Origin: Alloascoidea africana
Lineage: Eukaryota; Ascomycota; Alloascoideomycetes; Alloascoideales; Alloascoideaceae
Assembly (NCBI GenBank): GCA_030581615.1
Contig: JAKTTT010000041.1
Location: forward strand, 62,001-126,000
DNA: 64,000 nt
Direction of reading: 5' to 3'
Shown here: one piece after another, positions 1 through 13,246 of the stretch
How positions within the stretch are numbered: position 1 is the stretch's first letter
How the letters are laid out: each line of letters starts with the position of its first letter
Position numbers and translations under genes: made by a program
The notes under the pieces: generated by a model
What the model was told of the DNA's origin: nothing
Database searches by the model: none
The model's input: only the letters and a program-made list of their open reading frames with translations

Positions 1-3000
1 CACCAGCGGATCGTTACGGTTAGTATTAGGTGTAAACACTACAGTCAATTGAGCCCATTCTGAAAGCTTATAACTCCAGCGGAAGCCCGTCTAGATTACT
101 TTTATAATTTTATTTCAAACTGACAAAGGGAAAAAGCATTCTCAACTTCCGGGTTCTGGCCGTTTTTTCTTCTGTCCAGGGAAAGAGAACCTATTTTATT
201 CCAGGACCATCTCGCCGAATGTAATCTTGCACGAGTATATAAGCGGTTAGTTTATTTGATCTATGTTTTAATCGCTTTTATCTATCGTAATTGATGAAGT
301 ATTAGAGTCCCAAAGGCAGTAGATGATGCATGCAAGGGCCCCCATAGTTTCTCCCCATGTTCATGGACAAGGGTGATTCAGCTAATCGGAGCCAATATCA
401 TCTACACCGAACCCCGAACACCGACGAAACGCCGTTCCAGTGCTTCTAATGTCTAGCAAAAAAGTCAATGGCTTTGGTCCGGTCCGGAACCATCCGGTCT
501 CGTCAACCGTTAGAGAGCTTGCATGGCATGCATTGGTATGCAGCACTTCCTGTTGGTGTCTGTTGCATCGAACCAGCATTTACTGATGTGCTGTGCTCTG
601 AAAATATCCTAATAATCACCTATTCAAATTTTCATGACTGGCTCTCTCCCCCCAGTTACTTTCTAGGTAGTTTAGATATCCTGTACCGATTGAACTCTCC
701 CAAAATTCACACACACGATTGCCAGGATTTTAGCTGGTTTTTTGTATCGAATTGGCTGATCATCCATCTATCCCTTTCTTCCCCCATCAACATTGATCAA
801 TAATGGAAGCTTTTTCTACGTATTTTCACCTTCTTTAATTGAATGCGCCTTTTCCAGAAAGTTTGTAGAAACATTGATATTTTATCATATCCATGGATCT
901 GGTAGATGCGATTTTTTTAACGTTCAAGGCTCCTTGAGCACCGTGGATTTCAGTTAGAAAGAAGAAAATGGCCTTATTTATTCTCATTGTGCCAAAGTAG
1001 TCGCAAGAATATGATTTCCTACAGCATTTTTTCCATTTTGCCTTCTAATTATGAAAACTTAATTTTTCATCAAATTTATGAACTGAATACTAGGTTTCTA
1101 TCGAGCATAAAGAAATATAACTTTGCAGTTTTAGATTGGACTGATAACCTTTTCAGATATATTTGTGCTTGAAAAGTTCTCTAAGACCACACAAATTGTG
1201 TCAAATTTTTGTTAAGATAAGAAATGAGTGGGCTCGGATATTTAAGAAGATTTTGGAGACTTTAACCAAAGTGAAGAGAAACGTTTAGCTGATGTATGAA
1301 CAGATTCTTGGTTATTCCACCTGGTAAATGAATGATTTACAAGTTTTCAAAATGCAGCTCGTTCCAAAATCTTTTATGTAGAAAGCAAAAATAGTATAAT
1401 TTATCTGAAGAAAAACATAATGTCTATTATTTTGTGCCTTTGTTTATGTATAGCCGCTCCTTGAAGCCATATTGGCCTTCTCTTTTTTCATCGGTCTTCA
1501 TGGGCTTTGCTTCCCAAGTCGCTGATACCTATTTCTTTTTCAATTCTCCTGCTCTTTTATTTGAAGTGCAAGGATAGAAGTAGTCCGTTGTCACTGTTTT
1601 GGTAAATAATTCAACTTTGCCTAGACTAGAGAACGCAAAAAGGGGCGGATGCTTCAAGCCCAAAAGCTAGCAGGGTTTTAATCTTTCAGTACAGAACCCG
1701 GATCTTTTTCTCGTCTTTTGAAAATGACGTTGGTATTGAAAACGGTTTATAATGAATTTTTTGTTGATGAGAAGTACAATTGGCCTCTCGTAATATATCT
1801 CGTTGCTGTGTCTCTATATTTTATCTTCTTTGCTTTGGATTTTTAGCACCGGAATCTTTTCTGGTGTCTGCTGAGACTCTCTTCATACTTTTGATCTCTT
1901 CATCAAGTACCTCAAAAGCCTACATCTTAGTTTGCCCCCCTTAAATGTCAAAAGTTTCTCTCTTAAACTCTATTGAGACCACATTTTACGCTGCCTAATC
2001 CAAAAGAATAGGGTTTGTTTTCTTTAAACGCAGACCTTTGTATATTTCAGCCAAGCCTGATATCTCCGTAAAGTGAAAACCGTAAAGATTGTCCCATATT
2101 GAAAGTCCAATAGTAAGTCTGGCTTTCAGCTTCTCACCAAGTCGAACGACACTTTGATGAAAACTTTAAAGTTGAATAGTAGTAGTGTTAAGATTGTTAA
2201 AAATGCTGCAAATCTACATAGATAATTCCCCGCTTGCTTCTCATAGTGATACAAGGGGGGTGTCACTGTAAGGACATGAAGAGCATATTCTAGTGGTATG
2301 ATAGAAGACGCCCGGCGTTTCAAGTTTTAGTCTCTCTTCCTACAATAGATACAGTTGGGGCAAAATCTAGTAATAACCGGATCGACTGGAGAGGAATTTC
2401 AACGTTGTCTAGTATTTCGTTAAAGGGAAATAGCGTATGCATAGTATCCCCACCTCCTTGAGCATTGAACACTCTAGAGCCTTAAAAGCGACTAGGAGAG
2501 CTGCTCTGCCAACTTGTTAATTATTACCATAATTCTTTGATGGGAATAAAGTTGGATTCCATAGCTTGTATGTGGTTCTCCAAGCTAGGAAGCAGAAAGG
2601 TTTCCTCTTCGAGGGATACACATCTGTCAAAGAATGAGGAGTTTTGTTAGAGCCAACACACCAAGAACGCGAAAACGAGCATAATTATCTTGTTGCAGGC
2701 TTGTTTACCTCGCTTTTTCCTTTATCCAGCTGAAATTGCTCAAGGATTTTTGTTCCCGAGATGCCATAATAAGTTTTATTAATTACTTACTTGCTTTTTA
2801 GAGGGAAGTGTTATCCAACGTCGATTGAAACCTTAATGGTCCATCTTTTGTTCATTGGAGGCCACTACTGCTTCTAAAGACGATCAAGAGCTGGAGGGTA
2901 AAATAAGAGAGAAGAGATTGGGCCTGACGTCATGAAATGAATAAGTGGTCTAATTTCTTCCTAAAAACGAATTGACAAATGCAAAAGAAGAAAGGATCAT

Positions 3001-3899
3001 TTCATTGACATGGTTAATTTATTACGGATTTTTCTTTCCACTAATCTTGCCATCATATGGGTAAGGCTCAACGAACTATGTGGATAGATTAATTTCTCAA
3101 TCTTGAGGTGTACTCAGGGTCGCCGTAAATGATGATGATCATTACATGAAATTCTAATTCCTCAAACCCTTGAATCGAGAAGGCATTAACTGCTCTCTGA
3201 GTTTTTGTTTGCCTGTCCCACTGTCTACATGTGTGTGTGCCTGGAGAGGTTGACGTCTGTGAAGAAGCGGGATATATGCACACACACTCTCTTCTCTCCC
3301 CTCGACAAGCTTTCCATTTATGATAAATGCAGTCCAGTAGACACCATATCAACAGTTGCAGACCAGCGAGCTGACGATCTCCTCTGTAGTCATTAATATC
3401 GGTCACGGGCTTGCCAATCTGCAATTTATTTTTCTTACTTTTTTGCCTTTTTAGATGCTTAACGCCAAAAAAGCAACTAGCCATAAAACCATATGATGAT
3501 CATGGCGCTTTGAAAGCAATAACTCCGTTCAGTGTAGGAAGAAAACCATGAGGAGTAATGGCTTGAGAAGCTAGATTTAGAATCAACAACGGGCATGTGT
3601 CTCTTTGTTATGCACTGTTGTCGGTCGATGCTAATGTAAAGTCTAGGGAAGGGCCTTGGATCTGAAACAGAAAAGGCAACAGCTAGAATGTAGCTTGAGA
3701 TCTCCATATGGGAGACTAACAATGCGATATCTCAAGACTGCTCTAAACGAATAGATAATATAGTAGACTGGTCAGTTGATCTGGTTTCTATTTCACAAAC
3801 AAGGGATATATTACTCGAGCAATTGTCTACAGCAAATGAAGTCCCTTCATATGGTGAAACACCTTTCGGAGGCTGGAAAAGATCACACATTCTAACCCT
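1..3899. other. Gene-free stretch, left edge
   Basis: No reading frame here looks like a protein gene. The longest frames (about 110-130 codons) have no recognisable domain, no balanced codon use and no splice-extended continuation that I could find. I found no tRNA with both A and B boxes. Base composition is ordinary, with homopolymer runs and no tandem array. The stretch may continue beyond the left edge. It most resembles decayed intergenic or transposon-derived DNA. Confidence 0.6.
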
Positions 3900-4660
3900 G
3901 GGAGGGATTTAGGTCTTCTTTGCAGCTGTAATTTGGATCCAAGCTCTTTTGTTTGATCTTACGCTCCATCCTAGAAACAACGATTGAGATTTTTATCGGA
4001 GTTCCTTTTGTATCAGGAGTTGGGGGGATGGCAAGCCGGCTCGTCTTGATCCCAGATATCGGCCTTTCTGTGTTTGCCGGATAAAGTCCAGCATCTCCAT
4101 ATCCCACAAGGAGTAATAAATCAAGCCACAGTTTTCATGAATTTATTCTTTCGAAAACCTTATACTCGATAACAATAGAACTAAGAGCTACTGAGCCTGA
4201 AGCATGACCGCATTCTTCTCTGATTAAAAATTCCGGTTACCCGGATATTTCAACGGCAATGAACGCAATAGACTGGGATAAAGAAGCTGCTCTATGAATC
4301 ATTAACCAAAGCAAAAGACAAATGTCCATGCATGTTTGACGTATTCAGCCTATAACTACTTACTGCAAATGACTGGTAGAAAAACAACCTAAATTGATGT
4401 GTGTCGGTGTAACCGGCGTGGTTCTCTAGACCTATTCTGGATCAGGGAGGAAGTAACGTCATCAACAGCATATATTGGAACTCCAAACTCTTTCTCTTTC
4501 TTTATGTGATGGCTGTTGAAGATCCGCCTAGGCATAGTAGCCATGTAGTTTAGGATATCGTGAAATTTTACGTGTTAAAGAAAGTGTAATCCTCGTTCTC
4601 TAGTCATATTTCAGGAGCTCTTTATTGTTCCAAGGATCTCGCAGCATGGATCGAGAACCC
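3900..4660 (-). mobile_element. Ty1/copia retrotransposon fossil (RT to RNase H)
   Basis: The minus strand carries scattered remnants of a copia-type pol region in the expected order. First comes a segment resembling the RT LYGLKQ-type motif (about 4600-4640), then a YxVDD-like RT catalytic motif (about 4457-4475), then a GYxDA...SISG-like start of copia RNase H (about 4050-4107). The spacing is shorter than in a whole element, so internal sequence has been lost. The copy is old and heavily broken, with many interruptions. No LTRs were recognised. The call rests on the order of three weak motifs; chance resemblance is possible for any single one. Confidence 0.42.
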
Positions 4661-7600
4661 TGGTACTTGTAACACAGACGAGATCACGACTCGAAGGCAT
4701 CATGTTGATACGATGAACGAACGATTCTTATTGGTAGATGCTTGCACTTAATAAGTCGAGATGTTGTATCTTTCTAGATATCACGGGAGTCTCCTTTTCC
4801 TCAATTTGTGTAATGAAATGTTTTGCACGTGTGTGTTTCTAACTTGAATCTCAGAACTTCAGCTTGGTGTTCCTGTGTTGAAATGCTTTGTAAAAAGCAA
4901 TTTCAGAGCTCTGCTCCCCAAAGAAAACAATACCCTATCACAAAGCTTTAGTAACTTGGTTCATGGTCGCTGAAATTTTGAAATTTGATTGTTCCTTTGG
5001 CATACTGGCCTTGAAAGGGTGTCTAAAATTTCAGCGAAGAGAATAGTCCGAGAACTTTTTCTCAAGCACATGTATTTTTTCTCTCACATGCTGGAGTCAT
5101 TATTACTTTTCATATCAGGCCATTCTTCAAGAATTCTCTTTCTGGTAATATTCTGTGAAGAGTGATGTCGATAGCAGTAGAGATTCCGCAAACTCTTGAC
5201 GCAAATGGCATCGTCTCGCGGAATAAGAAGCAAGACAGTCACCAGGGATATATCCTTGGGCCCATTAAAGTTCCATAAAGCCATTTTTTTGGATGTCCAT
5301 CGTGGTTGGAACCCGAGCGTGAACAGTTTCGGCGTAACTGAAATGGCGAGATTAAGTAGTAACATTTGTCTCTGTCAGAAAGTAAAATAAAAAGCAAGAG
5401 TTCGAATCCAAAACCATACTAGAGCCTTCTGAGGGAACTGGAAGAGCAAGGTATAGAAGTTGGCCACTCTGAAAGCTGTCAACTCTTTCCATAACTAGGA
5501 AATAGGAAACAGTAATTTCGGCATTCGATATTCTCTTTTAAAGGAAAATGTCATAGCTATTTGCACCAAACATATGGCAATATTAACCTGTGCTTCGTCT
5601 ACAACTTCATTACTAATCTTAAAGTGAGTACATAGTTTTGCCTATCCCTTAGTAAATCCTGAAGCTCCTTTTCCATTAGAATAGTTAAATTTAAGGCCAA
5701 ACCGGGAGATTTTTCTCCACAAATTAAGCTAATGTATGCCAAACTCAAGTTTCATGTGCTAGAGTAATTACAAGAGAATGACTGTGCACTGGCGCTTTAT
5801 TAACCATAACACATCAAAAAATGGGATGTAAAAAAAGTTGAAGCTTGACGACTAAATCGCCCGAAAGCTTGGGGTGACCAAAACACCAGCATTCTTTGGT
5901 ATGTTCTCAAAATTTTGGTCTGATTGAGTGAATGTCTACGGATACACAAAGAATTAGAGCTGCAACATGTAGTTGACCAAAGATTAAGTACATGCAAATA
6001 AAAATCCTGCTTTTAGTGTTCTGCATGGTATCAGCATCGACGACAACTTGATCAACAAAGGGGTCATTCATAAAGTAGATTTAGAGGCATAATTCATGTT
6101 TCTCTATCTTTTTAGCTTGACTCCTTAAAACTACAAATAAATAGAGCTTTCCGCTAATGAGAGGTTTTTATTTGCTCCTTAATGACCTTCTTTGGGGTTC
6201 AGCGGAAAATACGCAATCGTTGTGAGTCCCTCAGTCCGTTCTTAGAGAGGAAAATCTTACGAAAGGATCAGAAAAACTCTTCAAGAAAATAAAGAATTTT
6301 TTTTTTTCAATTAGAGATGAAATGGATACTGAGCATTTCATGATGGTCATCCGTGATTCCTCTCCGGGGCAATAGACTTTTTTTGGCTTAAAAGTATATA
6401 TATTAATCCGAAACCATTTCTTATTAGAATCAAATTTTTGGGATTCAAAAGTTTTAAAGCAGCAATTTATGTTAAGCCCCAGGAAGAAGAGGAGGATGCG
6501 GTTTGCTAGCCAGGAAAGCAAATTTTTAATAACCTTGAATTTTCTTAAGATGGCAAAAAAAGTAGTAATACCACATGAACCAATTCTATATTGTAAACAG
6601 AGATTTCTATACGATACTACATTAATCACATGTTGAGCTATCTTGAGAAACCTGCGACTAGTACCAGGTTCCAGGTGCTTCCACTGGAAATCTGACAATT
6701 AAGTAATCTGCTTCAGTGTATTGTAACATTAGACAAGGTCTAACTACCAATTATTTTTACGATTCTAGTTACCAATATTATTGAATATTAATTAGTTGAC
6801 ATTCTAACACAGCACATATAGCTGTTTATACAAGCCACAGCGCTACTGGTCCATGAAAGACAATAGGAGAAACAATACGGTTTGCGAATCAAAGCCATAG
6901 TTCAGTAGATCTTATTATAAAGAATGGTTTAATTTTCGAATTTTAGATTCTATTTCTTTTAAGGGATTGAAACGTTCAGCACTACTTATTCACGAGAAAA
7001 ATTTTGATTGGCTCCACAGTCGTTGCCGGGAAACTGAAAGCAGTGGATGTTGTAGTCAAAAGGAAAACACACGCGTTTTCTGTGTATTGTGCTTTCTTTC
7101 ACTTCCGTTAGCCAACGTAAAAATTACCAGTGATCACGCCCATTATTCGGGATCTTGCGATCTTGGTTGTGATGGGAAAACCTTTGGATCTATGCCATGC
7201 ACGCTATCCCATTCAAGTTGTACCAAGATCTTAAAACGGGTTAAAGTTAGCACAACTAGTTCTTGTGTGCATGATCAGAAAAAAGGGGAATTCCTAAAGG
7301 TTTGGTTTTTAGAAGCGAGAAAATGAAACAACACGAGGAATTTATAAACAAATGAAATTTAGGTGCAAGCTTTGGCTTCTTTTTTGAAGAAATTGCCTTT
7401 CTCATCCTAATGGCATCCTGAATAAAGAGATGGTTGATGCATAATCTTATCTAATAGCCGTTGGCGCCTATGTATAATATCTGTTGAGCCCTTCTTGAAA
7501 ACTGAGCGTTTTACCCTTAAAACTAGGTTGGAGCTCTACCTGGAATGACTATCACAATATTCATAGGTACTTTACTGTATTACGATAGCCGGCTCTCATA

Positions 7601-10411
7601 ATCCGAAAATGCTTATAGATTGCAGGGACCTCCGACGAGCCTTTTAAATTGTATCAAAGAGATTTTGTGGCGTTCAAATGGCAATTTTCTATCCCTTTAA
7701 GGGAATAGTGGAATTATTACCTATAATATAAAATCTGACATTAACTGGACGACTTCTATGTGTAATAGTTGCCAATTGTCTGCAAAGGCGTGGTAAGCCA
7801 ACACTCTTTCTGACATTACCAATCGGGTCAACACTGGATGGCAACAATAATGAGATCATGGGTAAAAGTGTAGCTTTGAGGACCAAGTTTTACTTACCAG
7901 GCAAGCTGTTGCAGACATTATCAAAAGTTTTGAACCCTTATCGAGAGTTTGTCAAGTTTTGCGTCTGACTGAAATTACGAGATCTTTTGAACAGCAAAAC
8001 AAGCAGACTTATTATTATCCTCCAAAAATTTATAATTCTTTGGAAAACAAAAGGACTTTACTGATAGATAAATGTCCCTTCCTGGATCTCAATCATGGTT
8101 CTGAAATGAACTAAAGTCCCCTTTCTACTACCATACTGTTTGGTACCTGTAGAACATTTTACATGAAAATATTCTAGGATAATTCGACATGATTTTTACT
8201 ATTTTGGGGACCCAGAATTAGTTCAACACAAAAAGCTCGGAGAAATCCAGTGCATGTACTAAGAGGTGTGCTAGGGGACTTTGCTAGACTACCAACTTCA
8301 GCAAATTATGTCGCTTTACGCCGATATGCTTTGCCTGTCCTTATGCCTATACCGTCACCCTTTGACTAATAATAATTTCTTTTGAATGGGCGCTTTTGAC
8401 GGTTGTTTTCCCCTTACAAGGCAATATAGATAGGCTTGGGTACGGGCGTACCATTAGCATATGGGACAAAATTATGGCTCCAATCAAAGTATCAAACAGG
8501 GTCACTAGTCTTGCCGGTTATGATTTCATTGCCATAGAGCACTGGAAGACTTGTTGCTTGCAATTGTCAGATGAGAACGAACAGAAACAACATTAAATCT
8601 TTTTAAAGAAAATCTACATTGTTCAATATCACCGTCTATTATCATCTAGTTCTTTAGAGGTACATGCAAGTTCTTTTGAAAGGATTAGGCTATAGCTATA
8701 CGCCCTAAATGTGAAAAGAAGTAATGTAGCTCACTGCAAATGAGAGATGCAATCAATTTTTTAAATGGATTCTAAAAGGAGGAGCATGCTCAACTATTGA
8801 AGCCCGTGTTTGTGAAATGTGATTTCTGTTATTAATGGCAATTTTCTTTTTGAGGAGGGCTAAGCATAAGTATTTCTCGTTTTATAATATTCTTTATCTC
8901 TTTCATTCTTTGCTTAATTTTATCAGAATCTGAACTGATCAAACTGTTTAAACCAACAGAAAGCATCAAAGTTTTCTTCTATCGCAAAAAGCGTTCGTAA
9001 GTTTGAATCTGTCCCGCTTCCTAAAGACCCAGCGTTGTATTTTTTGCTAATTCTCATTGTAAAACATGCTCCTCTGTTGACAGACATTAGGTTCTATACT
9101 AGTCTGAATCTATGATGAGCCGGCCTATTTGAATCGTGGGGGATTTGGTGTCGTCAGTCTTAGACAGCCCCAATAACCCCCAAGTTTAAGTCAAAGAAAG
9201 CTTTTTTGGATGTCCCTTGCTGATTAGTCTGCAAACATTGTTTGCTTATTTCAGACTCGGAGTTATCATTTCATTTGTGGTTTATCTAGCTTACGAGAGA
9301 AGGGAATTTGTCAGGTAATTACTAGTTGAAGCACCAAGCAGGACGTTTCTAGTTTCCACCTGAAGATTTAGATGTAAATTCAGTGTGTACGCAATACAAG
9401 CCAATCCGCTAAAATTTCCATGAAAAGGACACTTTCTGGGAGCATCAACTTTTCCACTCCATCAGCATACAGAATTTTCCCGTTTTTGAGTTCAATAAGG
9501 AAACTCCATATAATTAAGGGCACATTCAATGCTTCAGATATACCCGAAGCTATTTGTACTTCTCGGAACCAGAAGCACATAAAAGTTACAGATCCGGAAA
9601 CTCCAAAACATTTGTGAATAGAATCAATACATTAGAGATTACCTATTGACTAATCCTCTACATTAGTTTTACTAGATCTGTTGAATACAGTCTATTTAGG
9701 TTCGGAAAGCACCAAAATTCTCACTTTCATCAACTATAAGAGAACATGCATCAAGAGACTGAGCTCTTATTTTCCAACTCTATCAACTAATACTGAATAA
9801 TAATAACCAAAAAGAAGAAAAACAAACTTAAAAGCTGCTTCAGAAATCTCGAACAAAACATAGATCCATCGGTTTAAATTGCACATTTTTACAAAAGTGG
9901 CATGCTGTAAGTTATATAGTCTGGGATCAATCAAAACAGGTTTTAGTACGTAATCTTTTGATTTTATGAACAAACACTGGAACGTGTCGGCACTTGACCC
10001 AATGTTCAAGAGATCCCTTGATAGAGCTACAAGTATTCTTATTTTGCGCGTATGCTATTTACAGCTTGTTACACGTCCTTGCATCGGGAGAACAACAAAT
10101 ACCCGCATTTAATTGGCTGTTGTACAAATTTAAGCATATTTTCCTTGCATCGTATACGCGAGTTTGTCCAAAATAGGAAATCACTTGACTTTTTTCGAGT
10201 TTGTCAACAATTGAACCCTTGTGACTTCTTTCTCATCACACCTTCGTTCCATTTTACTTTTCTTTTCGACAAATCCTCTCTGAATTCTACATTCATTTTG
10301 ATAACTACTCTTGTTTTACCAACTAGATACTCTCGTTTATAAACAATTCAATCAAATAAAACCTATCATTAAATTCAATTTTGAACCCAAAGATATCGAA
10401 GACTAACAACA
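4661..10411. other. Gene-free stretch, about 5.7 kb
   Basis: No convincing protein or RNA gene is visible. Frames of 60-155 codons occur (for example 6231-6698 minus and 6967-7326 plus) but show no family motif, and several lack an ATG start. A possible copia RNase H scrap lies at 9383-9600 on the minus strand. The sequence immediately left of 10412 is the promoter and 5' leader of the GPI-type gene, with A-rich context before its ATG. Confidence 0.55.
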
Positions 10412-10900
10412 ATGAAATACTTGAACATTATTCTATTGATTTCTGCCCTTTTTGCGTTTTCGGTTGCTGACGAGCTTACGACAATTTCGTATTCGACTAT
10501 TACTGTTACCGTTTTCTTGGGCCGTTCCAAGACCACTACGACAAGTGTTGTGCCATTGACAACCACCTCAGCCTCAACAACTTCAACTTCGGACGATTCA
10601 ATCCTCTTGAAAGCTGGAGGACTTTATGCCTTGGCCTTACAAGGAAATTTTACGACCTCAAATTCGACTATATCGTCTTCAATCAACGCTACTTCGTCCA
10701 CATCCATCCGCTCTAGCTCGATCAACTCCTCTTACACAATCACCTCTTCTAAAAGACATCATCATTCAACTGTATCAAGCTCTGAAATAGCTTCTAGTTC
10801 TAGTTCCGACTTCTCTGCTAATCTAGGGTTTGCTACAATACCCCATGTTGGAACCTTTACCAGTCTTTTGGTCTTGTTGGCTGGTTTACTGACACTCTAA
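10412..10900 (+). CDS. Small Ser/Thr-rich GPI-type cell-wall protein
   Basis: A 162-residue secreted protein. Residues 1-19 form a typical signal peptide (a short basic start followed by a hydrophobic stretch ending in FSVA). The mature part is dominated by Ser and Thr with several NxS/T sequons, as in heavily O-mannosylated wall proteins. The last 16 or so residues are hydrophobic (SLLVLLAGLLTL), preceded by small residues, which fits a GPI attachment signal. Expected fate is plasma membrane or covalent attachment to wall glucan. There is no catalytic domain and no relative that I can name. The ATG has a good A-rich context (ACAACAATG). It sits alone between two long gene-free stretches, a setting often seen for fast-evolving adhesin-like genes. 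The secretory and GPI call is fairly secure; the function is unknown. Confidence 0.75.
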   Translation: MKYLNIILLISALFAFSVADELTTISYSTITVTVFLGRSKTTTTSVVPLTTTSASTTSTSDDSILLKAGGLYALALQGNFTTSNSTISSSINATSSTSIRSSSINSSYTITSSKRHHHSTVSSSEIASSSSSDFSANLGFATIPHVGTFTSLLVLLAGLLTL

Positions 10901-13246
10901 AATTGGGCTGTTTAGATGATATCAGAAACTGCTCAACGTGTATTATAAGTGAACATCTAATTTTGTTCTATTTTAAGCCCTTGTTCAATTTGATGTTCTT
11001 TTTGTACCATGTTTTGATTATTGTGATTTTTTCAATTGTATACCCAAGATGAGAAGATTAAACACATACTGTTACTCCAAAAGAGACCCATGTAATCCAT
11101 ATTTTCTTCTTTCAGGTTTATTAAGCCTTCTGTTAGTATTAGAGATGTTGAACCTGAATATGTATAGATTGAATGAAATGATTATAGTTGTATTATTTCC
11201 GTTCATTGATACTGTTGTGGCCTCTATCAAATTGCTATAAAAATGGGAAGAGATAAATTTGTCTGTATACCGTCCACTAAAGAGACCACAAATGTCCTAA
11301 TGTGATGAAAGTAATATTATATCTTTATGGTCATGAATCTCAAGAGAACTTCAAAGTCTCACAATCTATCTCTTTCTACCGGCATTTTCAGCTCAACAGT
11401 TTGTTTTTTCCCAACACCAATAGTCCTCTAGACTTGTGTCAAAATAGAGGTGACTCATTTTTTCAGCTACAGATGACAGAGATACAATTGCTATCCATCA
11501 TCATCGAAAAAGCAGGACATTCTATCAACAGGGATAGCTGCAATTCATTTAGGGAAGAATTGTGTTTTTTTTGGCAAAAGCAGATTTATGCTCTAACAAA
11601 ACAATGGCTTTAAATGGCTTTTGACTTCTGGAAGCTCCATCGAAATGTTCGGCTAATTCTTAATTATGCTTTTGTTGTCCTGTACACAAACCACTCGAAA
11701 CACTTACCAAGGAAACTGCAATGTCCACAAGCATGCGTGAAGTACTTGCATTGATTTAACAACAGGTTCGAGACTATTTGACACGATTTCAGCTTGAGCA
11801 GCTCTTGTGATTGTATCAAACCTTGAACAACACATCATGCTCACCACCAATTTTCTCGATACCTGGAGATAACAAATCTCCGGATTAACTCTAATTTTTC
11901 CAAAAAACAGTTCGGATCAATCAATTCTAAACATATCGAGATGCTTTTTGACAGGGTATCTTGTTATTTACCTTTTATAACACCAGAACTTTTTTCTACT
12001 AGTTTTTCCCGTCTTCAGAGAAGACAAATCTTGCAGTTATGTGATTAACTCTCGGTTTTTTGCAGCGTCTAATCCCAAGGTGGCCGCAACAACAATTGAC
12101 AATTGTAGAAAAAAATAGCTTTTCCCTTTTTCTCAATTACACGCATCAAGCCTATACTCTTTCCGCACCGACTCCTTTAAGCTATCCATACCAATAGGAA
12201 TCAGCTTACATCGTTTGCAATTCACATAACATAGAAATATGCTTTAAGACGAATAAACCTAAGCCAACAAGATATTGTTTCCCGTCTGTCATTATATCTT
12301 TTCATTTAACAATGCCGTATTGGAAATCAATGTGTACATCAACAGAAGTAAAGAGGAGGAAACAAAGATGCCATTCATACCATATGATAATGGCATTTTG
12401 TAAAAGAAAACGGTTGAAACAATCTTGTGAAGTAAACGATGTGGGAATAGACTGTATTTTCTTGGGTGCGATATTTAAACTCCACCAAAGGTCCGCCTTC
12501 GACGGCAAAACTGGTAGATGAATGATACTCCAAAGTGTGGGCAACCTGTATTACTCTGTCTCCGTTAAATCATCACTTTCAACATGCTTACTGTCAGAAT
12601 CAACAACTTAGGAAACCTGGTAAGCCCCTTAAAACCCAGAAATCTATTACAGTTATTGCTCTGGATATGCTTGCCAGTAATAAACGGATACGCCTTCCTC
12701 AAACATGGCGGACTTATTTCGTTTCTCGTGCTATGCACACATTCACAACATGTATGTATCTCTTAGTTATCTCAGTAAACGGGGTATCTGTCTCGGATTT
12801 GGGACCAAGACAGTCAAAGGATAAGGCATAATCTATGGTTAGCTATGTTTTGAGTTGTCTTTTATTAATACTACCTTTTGCAAAACTTGACAAGTGTGTA
12901 GTACTTCCGGGATACTCAAAAACAAGTTTATAAATCCAAAAGATCTGAAAGTTTCTCGAATTCTGCTATAAGGTAAGCACTGTCGTTCGAGTCCTTAACA
13001 AAATTGCCTGTTATATGAAAAGCTGAACTATAAAAGTTTCTAGTTGTCACTAAAACAACATACAAGGACAACATGCTATGAATCTTGCCCATGAATTGAA
13101 GATAGTTAACTTGCAGTGCAAATAGAGGTGACTCACCCTAGTTCAAGGTAACAATATGTATATCTGACATGCAAAATCTAGTTTCAATGGATTAAGTGTA
13201 ATTGTTTACTATACAAAAATATTCTGGAACTGATGTGGTATACTTC
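10901..13246. other. Gene-free stretch, about 2.3 kb
   Basis: This lies between the GPI-type gene and the 3' end of RRP9. Short frames (such as 11302-11613 plus and 12535-12831 plus) show no family motif and poor coding character. No tRNA signature was found. The left few hundred bases should hold the 3' end of the GPI-type gene transcript, and the right end the RRP9 3' untranslated region. Confidence 0.55.

Noticed and set aside
382-579. A VDDI motif on the minus strand near 392, like an RT catalytic site
   Set aside because: No neighbouring RT motif in the expected positions; the fragment is too short to distinguish from chance.
6231-6698. 155-codon open frame on the minus strand
   Set aside because: AT-driven composition, no family motif, no plausible promoter or splice partner.
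6967-7326. 119-codon Cys-rich frame on the plus strand
   Set aside because: Begins with TTG, no signal peptide and no recognisable cysteine pattern.
12302-12831. Overlapping short frames on both strands
   Set aside because: No similarity to any family and mutually overlapping on both strands, as expected by chance.
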